This document shows positions 48,863 through 56,799 of a stretch of DNA of 64,000 nt, piece by piece. The position numbers and the translations under genes are program-made. How positions within the stretch are numbered: position 1 is the first letter of the stretch; the number at the start of each line of letters is the position of its first letter. This stretch comes from Deltaproteobacteria bacterium (GTDB taxonomy: Bacteria; Myxococcota; Kuafuiibacteriia; Kuafuiibacteriales; Kuafuiibacteriaceae). Under the pieces are notes generated by a model that was given only the letters and a program-made list of their open reading frames with translations, made no database searches and was not told where the DNA came from. The stretch spans positions 1,550,001 through 1,614,000 of the forward strand of contig JADJBV010000001.1 in the NCBI GenBank assembly GCA_016703535.1, read 5' to 3'.

Positions 48863-50877
48863 CCCAAGGGCGTGCGCTGCAGGCCTCCACGGTCTCGACC
48901 TTGGCCTTGGCGATCATGGGGGTGGTCAGCGGCTCGCCGCTGCTCCTCGGCGCCGGCGGTTTGCTCGGGATCGTCTTGGTCTTGGGCGTCGGGCAACTCC
49001 TGGCGACGACTCGGTCTCGGACCCGGACCTGGCTGGTCCACGGCGGCACCCTGATCGTGTTGTTGGCCGCAGTCGCGTTGTTCCGTCGGGTGAACATCGA
49101 CTCGGCGGTGGTGGTGGTGATGGCCGGCATCGCCAACCGCTTCCTTCTGCGGGCAAGTCACCGCGACGATCTGATCCTGTGCGCCGCCGCCACGGTGTTG
49201 ATGACCTTGGCCACCACCATCACCCCGGGCCTGGCGTTTTTGTTGCTGTTCCTGTTGTTCGTCACCTCGGCGCATCAGCAAATGCACGCGGCCCAGCTCT
49301 TGGCCGCAGCGGAACAACTTCCTCCGAGCGAACGCGACGCACAGGCGGCGGCATTGGCGGCTCGTCCGGCGCCGCGTCGAGCGGCCTACCTGACCAGCGT
49401 TGGTTGGGCCCTGAGCATCGCTGGCTACGCCGCCATGGCCATCTTCCCTCGCTACCACTTTGCCCAGTGGTTGGGCGCCGGCGCCTTGATGAACTTCGCC
49501 GCCGCCGGATCTTCCATGGACCTCTCCAGCGGGGGAGTGCGAGGTGGCGCCAGCGGCCCAACGGTCGTGCGGATCTCGTCGGGGCCCAAGACCAACCGAG
49601 TCGACCTCGAGGGGATCTATGCTCGCCTTTACGCCCTCGACCTTTTTGATGGCCGATCCTTCTCGGCCAGCCCTGGCTCCGACGACTGCCCGGGTTGCGG
49701 CCGACGTTCGCGAGTTGCGCCGCCCAAGATGTTGGTGCGGGTGGCTGTGGAGCGGCAACAGGCCGGCAGCGGCCAACACCCGGTGGCGGTGCTCGGCCGG
49801 GAGCGGCCACTTCTGCCGGCCGCTCCCGTAAGCGAGGGCAAAAGCGGGACGCTTTACCTCCCGCTGCGCAGTGGTCTACAGGAGCTGAGGTACGACGCAG
49901 ACCTGGTCGGCTCTTCGGTGGAACTCCGTCCGCCCGAGCCGGGTTTGCTCGAGGTCCCAGACGGGCTCGATCCGAGGTTGGCTCAGCTCGCGCAGCGTTT
50001 GACCGCCCAGCAGGATACCGACCGCGGCAAGATCATCGCCATCCTGCGGCACTTCGACCGCGATTTTCGTTACAGCTTGGCGCCGTTGCCCGGCGAGTCC
50101 GACGATCCGTTGATCCGCTTCTTGTTCGAGGCCAAGGAGGGACACTGCGAGCTCTACGCGGCCGCGGTCACGGTTCTGTTGCGGCTGGCGGGTGTGCCCG
50201 CCCGGGTGGCCACCGGCTACTACGGAGGTCGCTGGAACCCAGCCGGCGGGTTTTTGGAGATGGGGGGTGGCGACGCTCATGCTTGGGTCGAGGCCTACGA
50301 TGAACAGCGCGGCTGGATCTGGGTCGATGCCACACCGGAAGATCAGCGCCGGGGACAAGTCGGGCAGTTTGCCTGGCTGTCGGATCTGCTCGAGGCCATG
50401 GAGGCGGTCTGGTACGAACAGGTCGTCGACTTTGATGAGGTGCGCCGAAAGCAGCTGCTCAAGCGCCTGAACGGCCAGCTGGGTGAGCTGGTGGGTGATC
50501 TCGGGTTCGGCGGGGATGGCCAGGCGTCTTCGGGGCGGCGGGGCGGTTCAGTGGCCGCCGGCTGGCTCCTGCCGCTTTTGCTGGCCCTGGCGGGGCTGGC
50601 GTTGTTGGCCGGCCTTCGTCGCTTGGGGGTGCGACGTAGCCCGGAGCGGCTGGGCACTGCACTTCGGCGGGCCTTGGGGGCGGGCGACGATCAGCTCACG
50701 ACCTTGGGCCAACTCCTGGCCCAGGCCCCCGAACCTCACCGGGCCCAGGCCGAACGAGCGGTGCGGCTATATGAGGCCCTTCGTTTTGGGCCCCCGGCCT
50801 CGGCGCCGTCGCTGGCCGAGGTCTCCCGGGCCATTTCGGCCTTGCCCCGAGCCCGATCCTTCCGCTCTCGGCCCTGA
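48859..50877 (+). CDS. TgpA-like membrane transglutaminase-fold protein
   Basis: The 672-residue protein has about six N-terminal membrane helices (to residue 210), an extracytoplasmic transglutaminase domain with Cys in EGHCELYAAAV, His in DAHAWVEAYD and Asp in WIWVDATPED, then one more helix (LLPLLLALAGLALLAGL) and a cytoplasmic helical tail. The intact triad suggests an active thiol enzyme, related to P. aeruginosa TgpA. The start was placed at the ATG overlapping the DUF58 stop. The MoxR-DUF58-TgpA order is a widespread envelope-linked operon. Confidence 0.88.
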   Translation: MTQGRALQASTVSTLALAIMGVVSGSPLLLGAGGLLGIVLVLGVGQLLATTRSRTRTWLVHGGTLIVLLAAVALFRRVNIDSAVVVVMAGIANRFLLRASHRDDLILCAAATVLMTLATTITPGLAFLLLFLLFVTSAHQQMHAAQLLAAAEQLPPSERDAQAAALAARPAPRRAAYLTSVGWALSIAGYAAMAIFPRYHFAQWLGAGALMNFAAAGSSMDLSSGGVRGGASGPTVVRISSGPKTNRVDLEGIYARLYALDLFDGRSFSASPGSDDCPGCGRRSRVAPPKMLVRVAVERQQAGSGQHPVAVLGRERPLLPAAPVSEGKSGTLYLPLRSGLQELRYDADLVGSSVELRPPEPGLLEVPDGLDPRLAQLAQRLTAQQDTDRGKIIAILRHFDRDFRYSLAPLPGESDDPLIRFLFEAKEGHCELYAAAVTVLLRLAGVPARVATGYYGGRWNPAGGFLEMGGGDAHAWVEAYDEQRGWIWVDATPEDQRRGQVGQFAWLSDLLEAMEAVWYEQVVDFDEVRRKQLLKRLNGQLGELVGDLGFGGDGQASSGRRGGSVAAGWLLPLLLALAGLALLAGLRRLGVRRSPERLGTALRRALGAGDDQLTTLGQLLAQAPEPHRAQAERAVRLYEALRFGPPASAPSLAEVSRAISALPRARSFRSRP

Positions 50878-50896
50878 TCGGCCAAAGTCCTCGCCG

Positions 50897-52462
50897 ATGT
50901 TCCTTTGGCGCCTGCTGGTGGCCCTCAGCCTCTTTGGTCTCCTCGGACAAAGTGCGCTCGCCTGGGCGGCCGATCCAACGCCGGCCTCGACCAGCACCGT
51001 GGCCCAGCCGGCGCCGCCCAGCCCACCGCCAGGGATCCCGACCTTGTTGTCCCAAGATCGCTGGCAGGACCAAGGCCCCGATTGGTTCGGGCGGATCCGC
51101 AGCTTCTTCGGCGTCTTCTTGATGATCGGGATCGCCTACGGGCTCTCTCGGGATCGACGGCGCATCGACTGGCGCCTGGTCAGCATCGGCGTGTTGCTCC
51201 AGGTGGTCTTGGCGGTGTTGACCTTGAGCCCGCCAGGACGCTGGTTCTTCGGCTTCTTCAACGAGCTGGTGTTGGCGCTCCTCGAGAACACCGCCGCCGG
51301 CAGCACCTTCCTCTTCGGGGATCTGGCCACCCACAACAACCTGGCCGTCTCCACCTCAGTGGTGCCGATGCCCGACGGTGATCCCAGCGGCTGGGCCGCG
51401 GGCGCCCGGATGGCCCCCTTGCTCCCTCCGGATGGTCGGCCCTGGCGGTGGGTGCACGTCGGTGCCTTCTTCGCCTTCGGGGTGTTGCCGACGATCATCT
51501 TCTTCTCATCGCTGATGGCGGTCACCTACCACCTGGGCCTGATGCAGAAGGTGGTGCAGGCCTTGGCGGTGGTGATGCAAAAGACCATGCGCACCAGCGG
51601 CGCCGAGACCCTCTCGGCCGCCGGCAACATCTTCCTGGGGCAGACCGAAGCGCCACTATTGGTGCGGCCGTTCTTGAGTTCGATGACCGAGTCGGAGCTG
51701 ATGGCCATTATGGTCGGTGGCTTCGCCAACGTGGCGGGCGGAGTGATGGCCGCCTACGTGGGGATCTTGTCGGGCGTATTTCCGGACATCGCCGGGCACC
51801 TCCTCACCGTGTCGATCATGAGCGCCCCGGGCTCCCTGCTCCTCGCCAAGATGTTGATCCCCGAGCCCGATCGAGAGAAGTGCGTCACCTACGGTCACAC
51901 CAAAATTGCGCTCCCCAAAACCGACGCCAACCTGATCGACGCCGCGGCCCGGGGCGCCAGCGAAGGCCTGACCTTGGCCCTCAACGTTGGCGCCATGTTG
52001 TTGGCCTTCATCGCCTTGATCGCCATGTTCAACGGGATCGTCGGCTGGGCCGGGGCCTTGCCGTGCCGCCTGAGTGACGCGTTGTGTATGGAGCAACGGC
52101 TCACCCTGGAGTTGATGTTGGGTTGGGTCCTGCGGCCGGTGGCCTACCTGATGGGCGTACCTTGGGCCGACAGCCAAGCGGTCGGGAGCCTGCTCGGCAT
52201 CAAGACCATCCTCAACGAGTTCTACGCCTACCTGAGCCTGGCCGAGGTCGCGCCCAGCTTCGTCAGCCGGCGCTCCTTGGTGATCTGCACCTACGCCTTG
52301 TGTGGCTTCGCCAACTTCGGCTCGATCGCCATCCAGATCGGCGGCCTCTCCCCCTTGGCCCCCGAACGGCGGGCGGATCTCGCGCGGATCGGCCTGCTGG
52401 CGATGATCGGCGGCACGCTCTCGACCTTCATGGCCGCCTGCGTGATCGGCGTCTTCACCTGA
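50897..52462 (+). CDS. Concentrative nucleoside transporter, NupC/CNT family
   Basis: The 521-residue protein carries the CNT core motifs: GAETLSAAGNIFLGQTEAPL, MVGGFANVAGGVMAAYVG, TLALNVGAMLLAFIALIAMFNGI, ILNEFYAYLSL and a final CGFANFGSIAIQIGG. The family couples Na+ or H+ to nucleoside uptake. It is about 120 residues longer than E. coli NupC, with a signal-like N-terminus, a Pro-rich stretch and an additional loop (about residues 130-180) facing outside or between helices. It lies 19 bases after tgpA and ends four bases from the convergent nucleotidyltransferase gene. Confidence 0.9.
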   Translation: MFLWRLLVALSLFGLLGQSALAWAADPTPASTSTVAQPAPPSPPPGIPTLLSQDRWQDQGPDWFGRIRSFFGVFLMIGIAYGLSRDRRRIDWRLVSIGVLLQVVLAVLTLSPPGRWFFGFFNELVLALLENTAAGSTFLFGDLATHNNLAVSTSVVPMPDGDPSGWAAGARMAPLLPPDGRPWRWVHVGAFFAFGVLPTIIFFSSLMAVTYHLGLMQKVVQALAVVMQKTMRTSGAETLSAAGNIFLGQTEAPLLVRPFLSSMTESELMAIMVGGFANVAGGVMAAYVGILSGVFPDIAGHLLTVSIMSAPGSLLLAKMLIPEPDREKCVTYGHTKIALPKTDANLIDAAARGASEGLTLALNVGAMLLAFIALIAMFNGIVGWAGALPCRLSDALCMEQRLTLELMLGWVLRPVAYLMGVPWADSQAVGSLLGIKTILNEFYAYLSLAEVAPSFVSRRSLVICTYALCGFANFGSIAIQIGGLSPLAPERRADLARIGLLAMIGGTLSTFMAACVIGVFT

Positions 52463-52466
52463 GGTC

Positions 52467-52922
52467 TCAGCCCTTCTTGGGCCGCAGGAGCTCGTGGAGA
52501 TCGGCCAGGTCCTTCGGGCGGTTGCTGGCCCGCTTGTTGGTGACGAGGGCCTCCCGGCCCAGGTACCAGACCTCGAGGCCGTCGAGCCGTCCGCCGACCT
52601 TTGAGGCCCATGCCTCGTCGAAGTTGACCCCGGTGATCGAGGTCAAGAGGTCGATCCGGTGGGGCGGACGCCCCAGTTGCACGATCGACTCGGGTCGGAG
52701 GAGGTCCTCCTTGGTGACGCCAAGGCCCGCAAAGCCGAACGTGGTGAGCACTGCCAAGACGCGCTCGGCGTTGTCTGGGGCCGCACGAATCCACAGGTCG
52801 ATATCGCCCGTGAACCGAGGATAACCGTGGAAGGCCACCGCGTGGCCACCGACGACCAGGAACTCAACCTTCGCCGAGGCGAGCAACTCGACAAACGTGT
52901 GCAAATCCTTGTGCAGCTTCAT
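52467..52922 (-). CDS. Nucleotidyltransferase, AbiEii/DUF6036-like
   Basis: The 151-residue protein has the nucleotidyltransferase-fold motif VGGHAVAFHGYPRFTGDIDL, in which a GG/H pair precedes the DxD acidic pair by the usual distance. Later blocks such as RPPHRIDLLTSITGV and KDLADLHELL match short 'nucleotidyl transferase' proteins that resemble type IV toxin or MNT antitoxin components. It lacks the longer C-terminal domain of AbiEii. Its start lies within the end of the small upstream gene (59-base overlap), so they form a coupled pair. Target unknown. Confidence 0.8.
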   Translation of the reverse strand: MKLHKDLHTFVELLASAKVEFLVVGGHAVAFHGYPRFTGDIDLWIRAAPDNAERVLAVLTTFGFAGLGVTKEDLLRPESIVQLGRPPHRIDLLTSITGVNFDEAWASKVGGRLDGLEVWYLGREALVTNKRASNRPKDLADLHELLRPKKG

Positions 52923-53067
52923 CGAGGGACTCCGTGTATTGGGCGACCAAGGTCAGGAGGATGTCGACCCGCTCATCGGGCGTCAGCCGCCGGTAGTATT
53001 CGGCGTCATGGGCGTCGCTCTCTTCAAAAGAGCGGAAGCGAAGCACCTGGGGCGGGACGTCGCGCAT
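52864..53067 (-). CDS. Small partner protein of the nucleotidyltransferase
   Basis: The 67-residue acidic protein contains EYYRRLTPDERVDILLTLV and ends helical. Proteins with this Y-x-x-L-T-P-x-E-R pattern are often encoded just before short nucleotidyltransferases, as here. AGGATG precedes ATG 53067. The large 59-base overlap with the next gene implies translational coupling. An antitoxin-like or accessory role is an inference from gene arrangement only. Confidence 0.65.
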   Translation of the reverse strand: MRDVPPQVLRFRSFEESDAHDAEYYRRLTPDERVDILLTLVAQYTESLDEAAQGFAHVCRVARLGEG

Positions 53068-53143
53068 TGGGCATCCTACCATCGCTCGCGCGAGGGGGCC
53101 CAGAAAGGCCGGGGACGGACGCGGAAGAGCGGGTGATGCCGGG

Positions 53144-53587
53144 TTACTTCAAGTACTTGGCGAGGAGCCGCCCCAGGCCGGGGACCGCCGCCTCGACGTT
53201 CTTTTCGCCCTGAGGTCGCAACATCTCGTAGGTCTTCTTGATGGTCCCGTTTTGGATGCCCCGGGCCCGGTCGTCGGTGACGCCGAGGAGGGCGTTGGCC
53301 ACCTGCTTGCCGCGCCCCGACAGGAAGCTGTCGAAGCCGGGCGACTTCCCCTTCTGCTCCCACTCGGTGAAGAAGGGCTCGAGGCGCTCCACGAAGCGAT
53401 CGAGCAAGGTGTCGACCGCCTCCTTGATCAAGGTGGGCTTGATCGCCGCGACCGCTTTGTAGCCGGTCTTGATCGCCATGCCCGAGAGGCCACTTTTGCT
53501 GGCGACCTCGCTGTCGACCAGGCGGACCGCGTCGTCGATGACCTTGGGGCGGTTGTCGGGGGAGAGGACGATGTCCTTGAGGCTCAC
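53144..53587 (-). CDS. Helical hypothetical protein (DUF6918-like)
   Basis: The 147-residue protein is largely helical, with no signal or membrane segment. It begins MSLKDIVLSPDNRPKVIDD and includes LVDSEVASKSGLSGMAIK, a repeated-looking region with KAVAAIKPTLIKEAVDTLLD, and GVTDDRARGIQNG. The pattern recalls an uncharacterised actinobacterial/deltaproteobacterial family (DUF6918), but I could not verify this. It stands alone, 76 bases from the start of the nucleotidyltransferase partner gene. Confidence 0.6.
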   Translation of the reverse strand: MSLKDIVLSPDNRPKVIDDAVRLVDSEVASKSGLSGMAIKTGYKAVAAIKPTLIKEAVDTLLDRFVERLEPFFTEWEQKGKSPGFDSFLSGRGKQVANALLGVTDDRARGIQNGTIKKTYEMLRPQGEKNVEAAVPGLGRLLAKYLK

Positions 53588-53824
53588 GATCTTGGCGTCT
53601 ACCTCAACCGGAGAGCGGCGACCAGGGCCCCGTGGCGGTCCTAGGGGTGGTTGCCCGTGGCAAAGTCCGGGCCCAGGTGCACCTTAACCCGAGGGTGCCA
53701 GGTCGCGCGGGTGCCGCGATCGAAGCGCCGCCCAACGGTTTGTACGGCCCCAGGCCCCTTCTTAAGGCTGGATTACGCTCACTCGCAATGGATCTGTCCG
53801 GGCCGGCCCGCGCACCATGGCCCC
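53588..53824. other. Noncoding stretch with two RNase P RNA-like words
   Basis: This 237-base gap contains AAAGTCCGGGC (53662-53672) and AGGGTGCCAGGT (53692-53703), in the same order as in the 5' half of bacterial RNase P RNA. The later conserved blocks, such as the ACAGAA-containing strand, are not seen and the gap is too short for a full rnpB. The right end is comparatively AT-richer (TTCTTAAGGCTGGATTACG) and probably holds the promoter of the following cassette. Confidence 0.3.
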
Positions 53825-54022
53825 ATGCACGACCCCGAGCTGAGCAACGCGGTCTCTTCACCAGGCGAGGCCTCTGCGTTCTTCATGGTGGTTCGAGCTA
53901 TTTCGGACCTCGCTTTGGAGGCGCGGGCAGCTCGCCAGGCGGGGCAGACCGAGCGAGCGGATGGCTTGGAACTCCTGGGCCGCAGCCTGCAGCGGGCCCT
54001 CGACTCGGAGGTGGCGTCATGA
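53825..54022 (+). CDS. Small hypothetical protein, first gene of a two-gene cassette
   Basis: The 65-residue acidic helical protein (MHDPELSNAVSSPGEA, then ARAARQAGQTERADGLELL) has no recognised family, signal peptide or membrane segment. ATG 53825 was chosen because sequence upstream in the same frame reads as random Arg/Pro-rich coding. Its stop overlaps the ATG of the next gene (ATGA), so both are translated from one message. Such small leading genes are often chaperones, antitoxins or immunity partners, but nothing here proves that. Confidence 0.5.
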   Translation: MHDPELSNAVSSPGEASAFFMVVRAISDLALEARAARQAGQTERADGLELLGRSLQRALDSEVAS

Positions 54023-55332
54023 TCGGGCTGGATCGCAGCGGCGGAAGGCTGAAGGAGGTCGCGTTGTCGGCGAAGCTCGCCGCCCTCGGATTCCAGGTCG
54101 ACGCGAAAAGCGGGGCCGTCAAGCTGGAGGAGACGCCGGCCCTAAAGGACGCGCTGCTGAGGGTCCTCAGCGACAGCCCCGTGGTCGGGATCGAGCACCT
54201 GCAAGAGCTCGAGAAGCTCCTCGGCGGGCGCCACAGCGAAGCTCCTGGCGAGCTCGGGCCCGCGGCAGCGAACGCGACCTTGATCGGATTTGCCGGGCGT
54301 CTGACCCGCGCCAACCGGGAACTATGCGCGCTCCCGGGCAGACCCTCGCGGGCCCAGATCCAGAAGGTGGTCCACCTCTTCGAACGGCTTGCCCTCGACC
54401 AAGACCTACAGAAGCTCTCGGATCCGAAGGTCCTTGGCGCGGCCCAGCCCAAGCAACTCGACACCCTCGTTGATGCCTACCTCGACCTCGCCAAGGCGAT
54501 CGGGGCGTTTGGGCCGAAGCACAGCGCGATCATGCAAGTGGAGCCAAAGCTCGGAAAGAAGTTGGTCGACAGCTTTGCCCGCGTGGTGGCCCGAGCGCCC
54601 CTGTTCACGTCGGCGCCGAACACGACCAATTCCAAGCGGGAGGTCAGCCCCGGTTTTCTTCACAACATGGTCGCCTTGGGCCACGTCCGACCGGTGAGTT
54701 CGCTGGATGATCCCCGCCTTAAGGATCCCCAGTCGCTGCTCCGGGACGGCTGGGTGACGGGGAAGTTTGGAGACTCCACCCAGTTCGAGTTCAAGGACCT
54801 CGATGGGAAGACGCTCCAGCGGTATTCTCTGGACCCGGGCGGCCGCTACATCCAGTCGTTTCACTGGGTCGGCGCGGGCCAAGCCGAAGATGAGCTGCTC
54901 CGAGAGCAGTTGGACGGCACCACCCGGCGCCGAACCTCGGATCTCAATCCTCTCTCGATCAACGTCGACAGCCTGACCGGCGCGCCCAGTTGGGAGACCG
55001 TTCACACCTCGGCCTACCGGTCGTATCGCTCCGCGCGGATTGGCGACACGAACGCGTTTTTGGGCGTCGGGATCAGGGACGACGGCTCGGTCGTGGTCCA
55101 GGTGACGGGCAACGGCAAGGTCCTCGACGCACAGATCGTGGCGACCAAAGAGGGCAGAGTCATCAAGAAGGATTTGCCTAGCGTCTACGCCACGGGCCAC
55201 AGGCGGGAGCAGGAAATTGGCTCACGCGCGATTCGCGAGCACCTACAGTCGATGCTCGAGCAGCTCCCCGCTGAGCTCAAGTCTGTCGTGCCCCAGCTCG
55301 ATGCCAGGGTCGTCGCTACCCGACTGACGTGA
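54019..55332 (+). CDS. Unrecognised 437-residue protein, second gene of the cassette
   Basis: The protein has no signal peptide or membrane helix. Residues 1-190 are helical (LKDALLRVLSDSPVV, HLQELEKLLGG, QKVVHLFERLALDQDL). After about 205 the sequence turns strand-rich with FGDSTQFEFKDLDGKTLQ, GGRYIQSFHWVG and IGDTNAFLGVGIRDDGSVVV, ending in a helical HLQSMLEQLPAEL. Codon choice (more CTA, AGC and AAT-type codons) and shorter GC runs differ from neighbouring housekeeping genes, hinting at transfer. I do not recognise the family. Confidence 0.6.
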   Translation: MIGLDRSGGRLKEVALSAKLAALGFQVDAKSGAVKLEETPALKDALLRVLSDSPVVGIEHLQELEKLLGGRHSEAPGELGPAAANATLIGFAGRLTRANRELCALPGRPSRAQIQKVVHLFERLALDQDLQKLSDPKVLGAAQPKQLDTLVDAYLDLAKAIGAFGPKHSAIMQVEPKLGKKLVDSFARVVARAPLFTSAPNTTNSKREVSPGFLHNMVALGHVRPVSSLDDPRLKDPQSLLRDGWVTGKFGDSTQFEFKDLDGKTLQRYSLDPGGRYIQSFHWVGAGQAEDELLREQLDGTTRRRTSDLNPLSINVDSLTGAPSWETVHTSAYRSYRSARIGDTNAFLGVGIRDDGSVVVQVTGNGKVLDAQIVATKEGRVIKKDLPSVYATGHRREQEIGSRAIREHLQSMLEQLPAELKSVVPQLDARVVATRLT

Positions 55333-55412
55333 CTTGCCAAGTTCGGTCTGGCCCACTGCCCTTCTCGCTCGGGACCGGCGACAAAAAGCCTGGACTCACC
55401 TAGGATCCCTCG

Positions 55413-55961
55413 GTGCACTCCTCGAGGTGGCTGTGGGCGCTGAGCGTGTTGCTGACCGTCAACGCGGAGGCGAAGCCCAAGCGGGAGCCGCCGCCGGTGT
55501 TTTCGGTCAAGGAGCTGCGCCTGCGCACCTTGGCTCAGCCGGGCCAGCCGGCCATCGATCGGCGGGTGCGGATCGGGCTCCCCAAGGGCTGGACCGGAGA
55601 GCTCGAGCCCGACGCCCGGAGCCTGCGGTTTTTTGGGCCCGAAGGGGAGGGCGTGATCTTGGTGGCGGCCGCCCTCCACCCCTCGGAGCTCGGCGGTTAC
55701 CTGACCGAACTCAAGAACAACCACCCGGCCGCCACACCTTCGCCGCCGATGGCGATGGAGGTCGCAGGCTTCAAGGGCATGGGGCAACGGGCGACCCGCT
55801 TCATCATCACCGGGCGGGAGGTCGGCGAGATGGTTTTGCTCGAGAAGCAGGACACCATCGTTTTGGTCGCGACCATCGTCGATCCCGAAAGTTGGGCGGC
55901 GCTCCAGCCGCTGATGGCCAAGGCCTACCCGACCGTGGAGATCATCAATGTCGGCAAGTGA
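55413..55961 (+). CDS. Exported hypothetical protein
   Basis: From a GTG start the 182-residue product has a signal peptide (WLWALSVLLTVNAEA) and a compact mature domain: RRVRIGLPKGWTGELE, RFFGPEGEGVILVAA, GQRATRFIITGREVGEMVLLE and VATIVDPESWAALQPLM. The pattern resembles small PsbP/DUF1795-like exported domains, but this is not certain. Its last 14 bases overlap thiD in another frame, so the two are probably co-expressed. Confidence 0.6.
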   Translation: MHSSRWLWALSVLLTVNAEAKPKREPPPVFSVKELRLRTLAQPGQPAIDRRVRIGLPKGWTGELEPDARSLRFFGPEGEGVILVAAALHPSELGGYLTELKNNHPAATPSPPMAMEVAGFKGMGQRATRFIITGREVGEMVLLEKQDTIVLVATIVDPESWAALQPLMAKAYPTVEIINVGK

Positions 55962-56787
55962 GGTCAAGATTGCGCTGACCGTGGCCGGCAGCGACTCGGG
56001 CGGGGGCGCCGGGATCCAAGCGGACCTCAAGACCTTCGCCGCCCTTGGCACCCACGGCCTCTCGGCGATCACCGCGCTCACCGCCCAATCCACCACTGAG
56101 GTGCGGGCCATCCACGAAGTGCCCGCCGACTTCGTGCGGCTGCAGCTCGAGACTTTGGGCGACGACTTCCGCATCGACGCGGCCAAGACCGGGATGTTGG
56201 CCAGCCCTTCGGTCATCGAAGAGGTGGCGCTCTTCTTCGAGGCTCGGCCCATCCCGCTGGTGGTGGATCCGGTGATGGTTGCCAGCAGCGGCGCACGTTT
56301 GGTCGGCACCGCGGCCGCTCAGGTGATCGTGGAGCGGCTCTTCCCCCGGGCCGCTTTGATCACCCCCAACCTGGACGAGGTCGAGATCTTGCTCGGACAA
56401 CGGCCCCAAGACGTGGACGAGATGACCGCGGCGGGCCGGGAGTTGTTGACCCTGGGGCCGGCGGCGGTGTTGGTGAAGGGGGGCCACTTGTCCGGTGATC
56501 CCACCGATGTGCTGGTGACCCGGTCCGCCACGCGGCAGTTCACCGGACCTCGGATCCCCAGCTCCAACACCCACGGTACGGGCTGCACCTACGCGGCGGC
56601 GATCACAGCGCTGCTCGCCCACGGGCTGCCCCTCTTGGCCGCGGTGGAGACCGCCCGCACCTTTTTGCGCGGTGCGATCGCCCACGCCCCCACCGGGGTC
56701 GGGCGAGGTGCGGGACCCTTGCATCCGCTCCACCAGGTGGTTCGCTTTCGGCCCCCGCCGGTTGTCAGAGGCCCCGAGGACCACTAA
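55948..56787 (+). CDS. thiD: Hydroxymethylpyrimidine/phosphomethylpyrimidine kinase
   Basis: The 279-residue protein is ThiD: ALTVAGSDSGGGAGIQADLKT at the N-terminus, GTHGLSAITALTAQST, AAKTGMLAS, VVDPVMVASSG, LITPNLDEVE, VLVKGGHL and the anion-hole SNTHGTGCTYAAA. It phosphorylates HMP and HMP-P in thiamine synthesis or salvage. No other thi gene is adjacent and no TPP riboswitch was seen upstream. The C-terminal tail (PPPVVRGPEDH) is an extension. Confidence 0.94.
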   Translation: MSASEVKIALTVAGSDSGGGAGIQADLKTFAALGTHGLSAITALTAQSTTEVRAIHEVPADFVRLQLETLGDDFRIDAAKTGMLASPSVIEEVALFFEARPIPLVVDPVMVASSGARLVGTAAAQVIVERLFPRAALITPNLDEVEILLGQRPQDVDEMTAAGRELLTLGPAAVLVKGGHLSGDPTDVLVTRSATRQFTGPRIPSSNTHGTGCTYAAAITALLAHGLPLLAAVETARTFLRGAIAHAPTGVGRGAGPLHPLHQVVRFRPPPVVRGPEDH

Positions 56788-56799
56788 GGTCCCGGCCCG

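Noticed and set aside
53588..53824. A complete rnpB gene
   Set aside because: Only two short blocks match. The gap is shorter than any typical RNase P RNA and the catalytic 3' strand is not seen.
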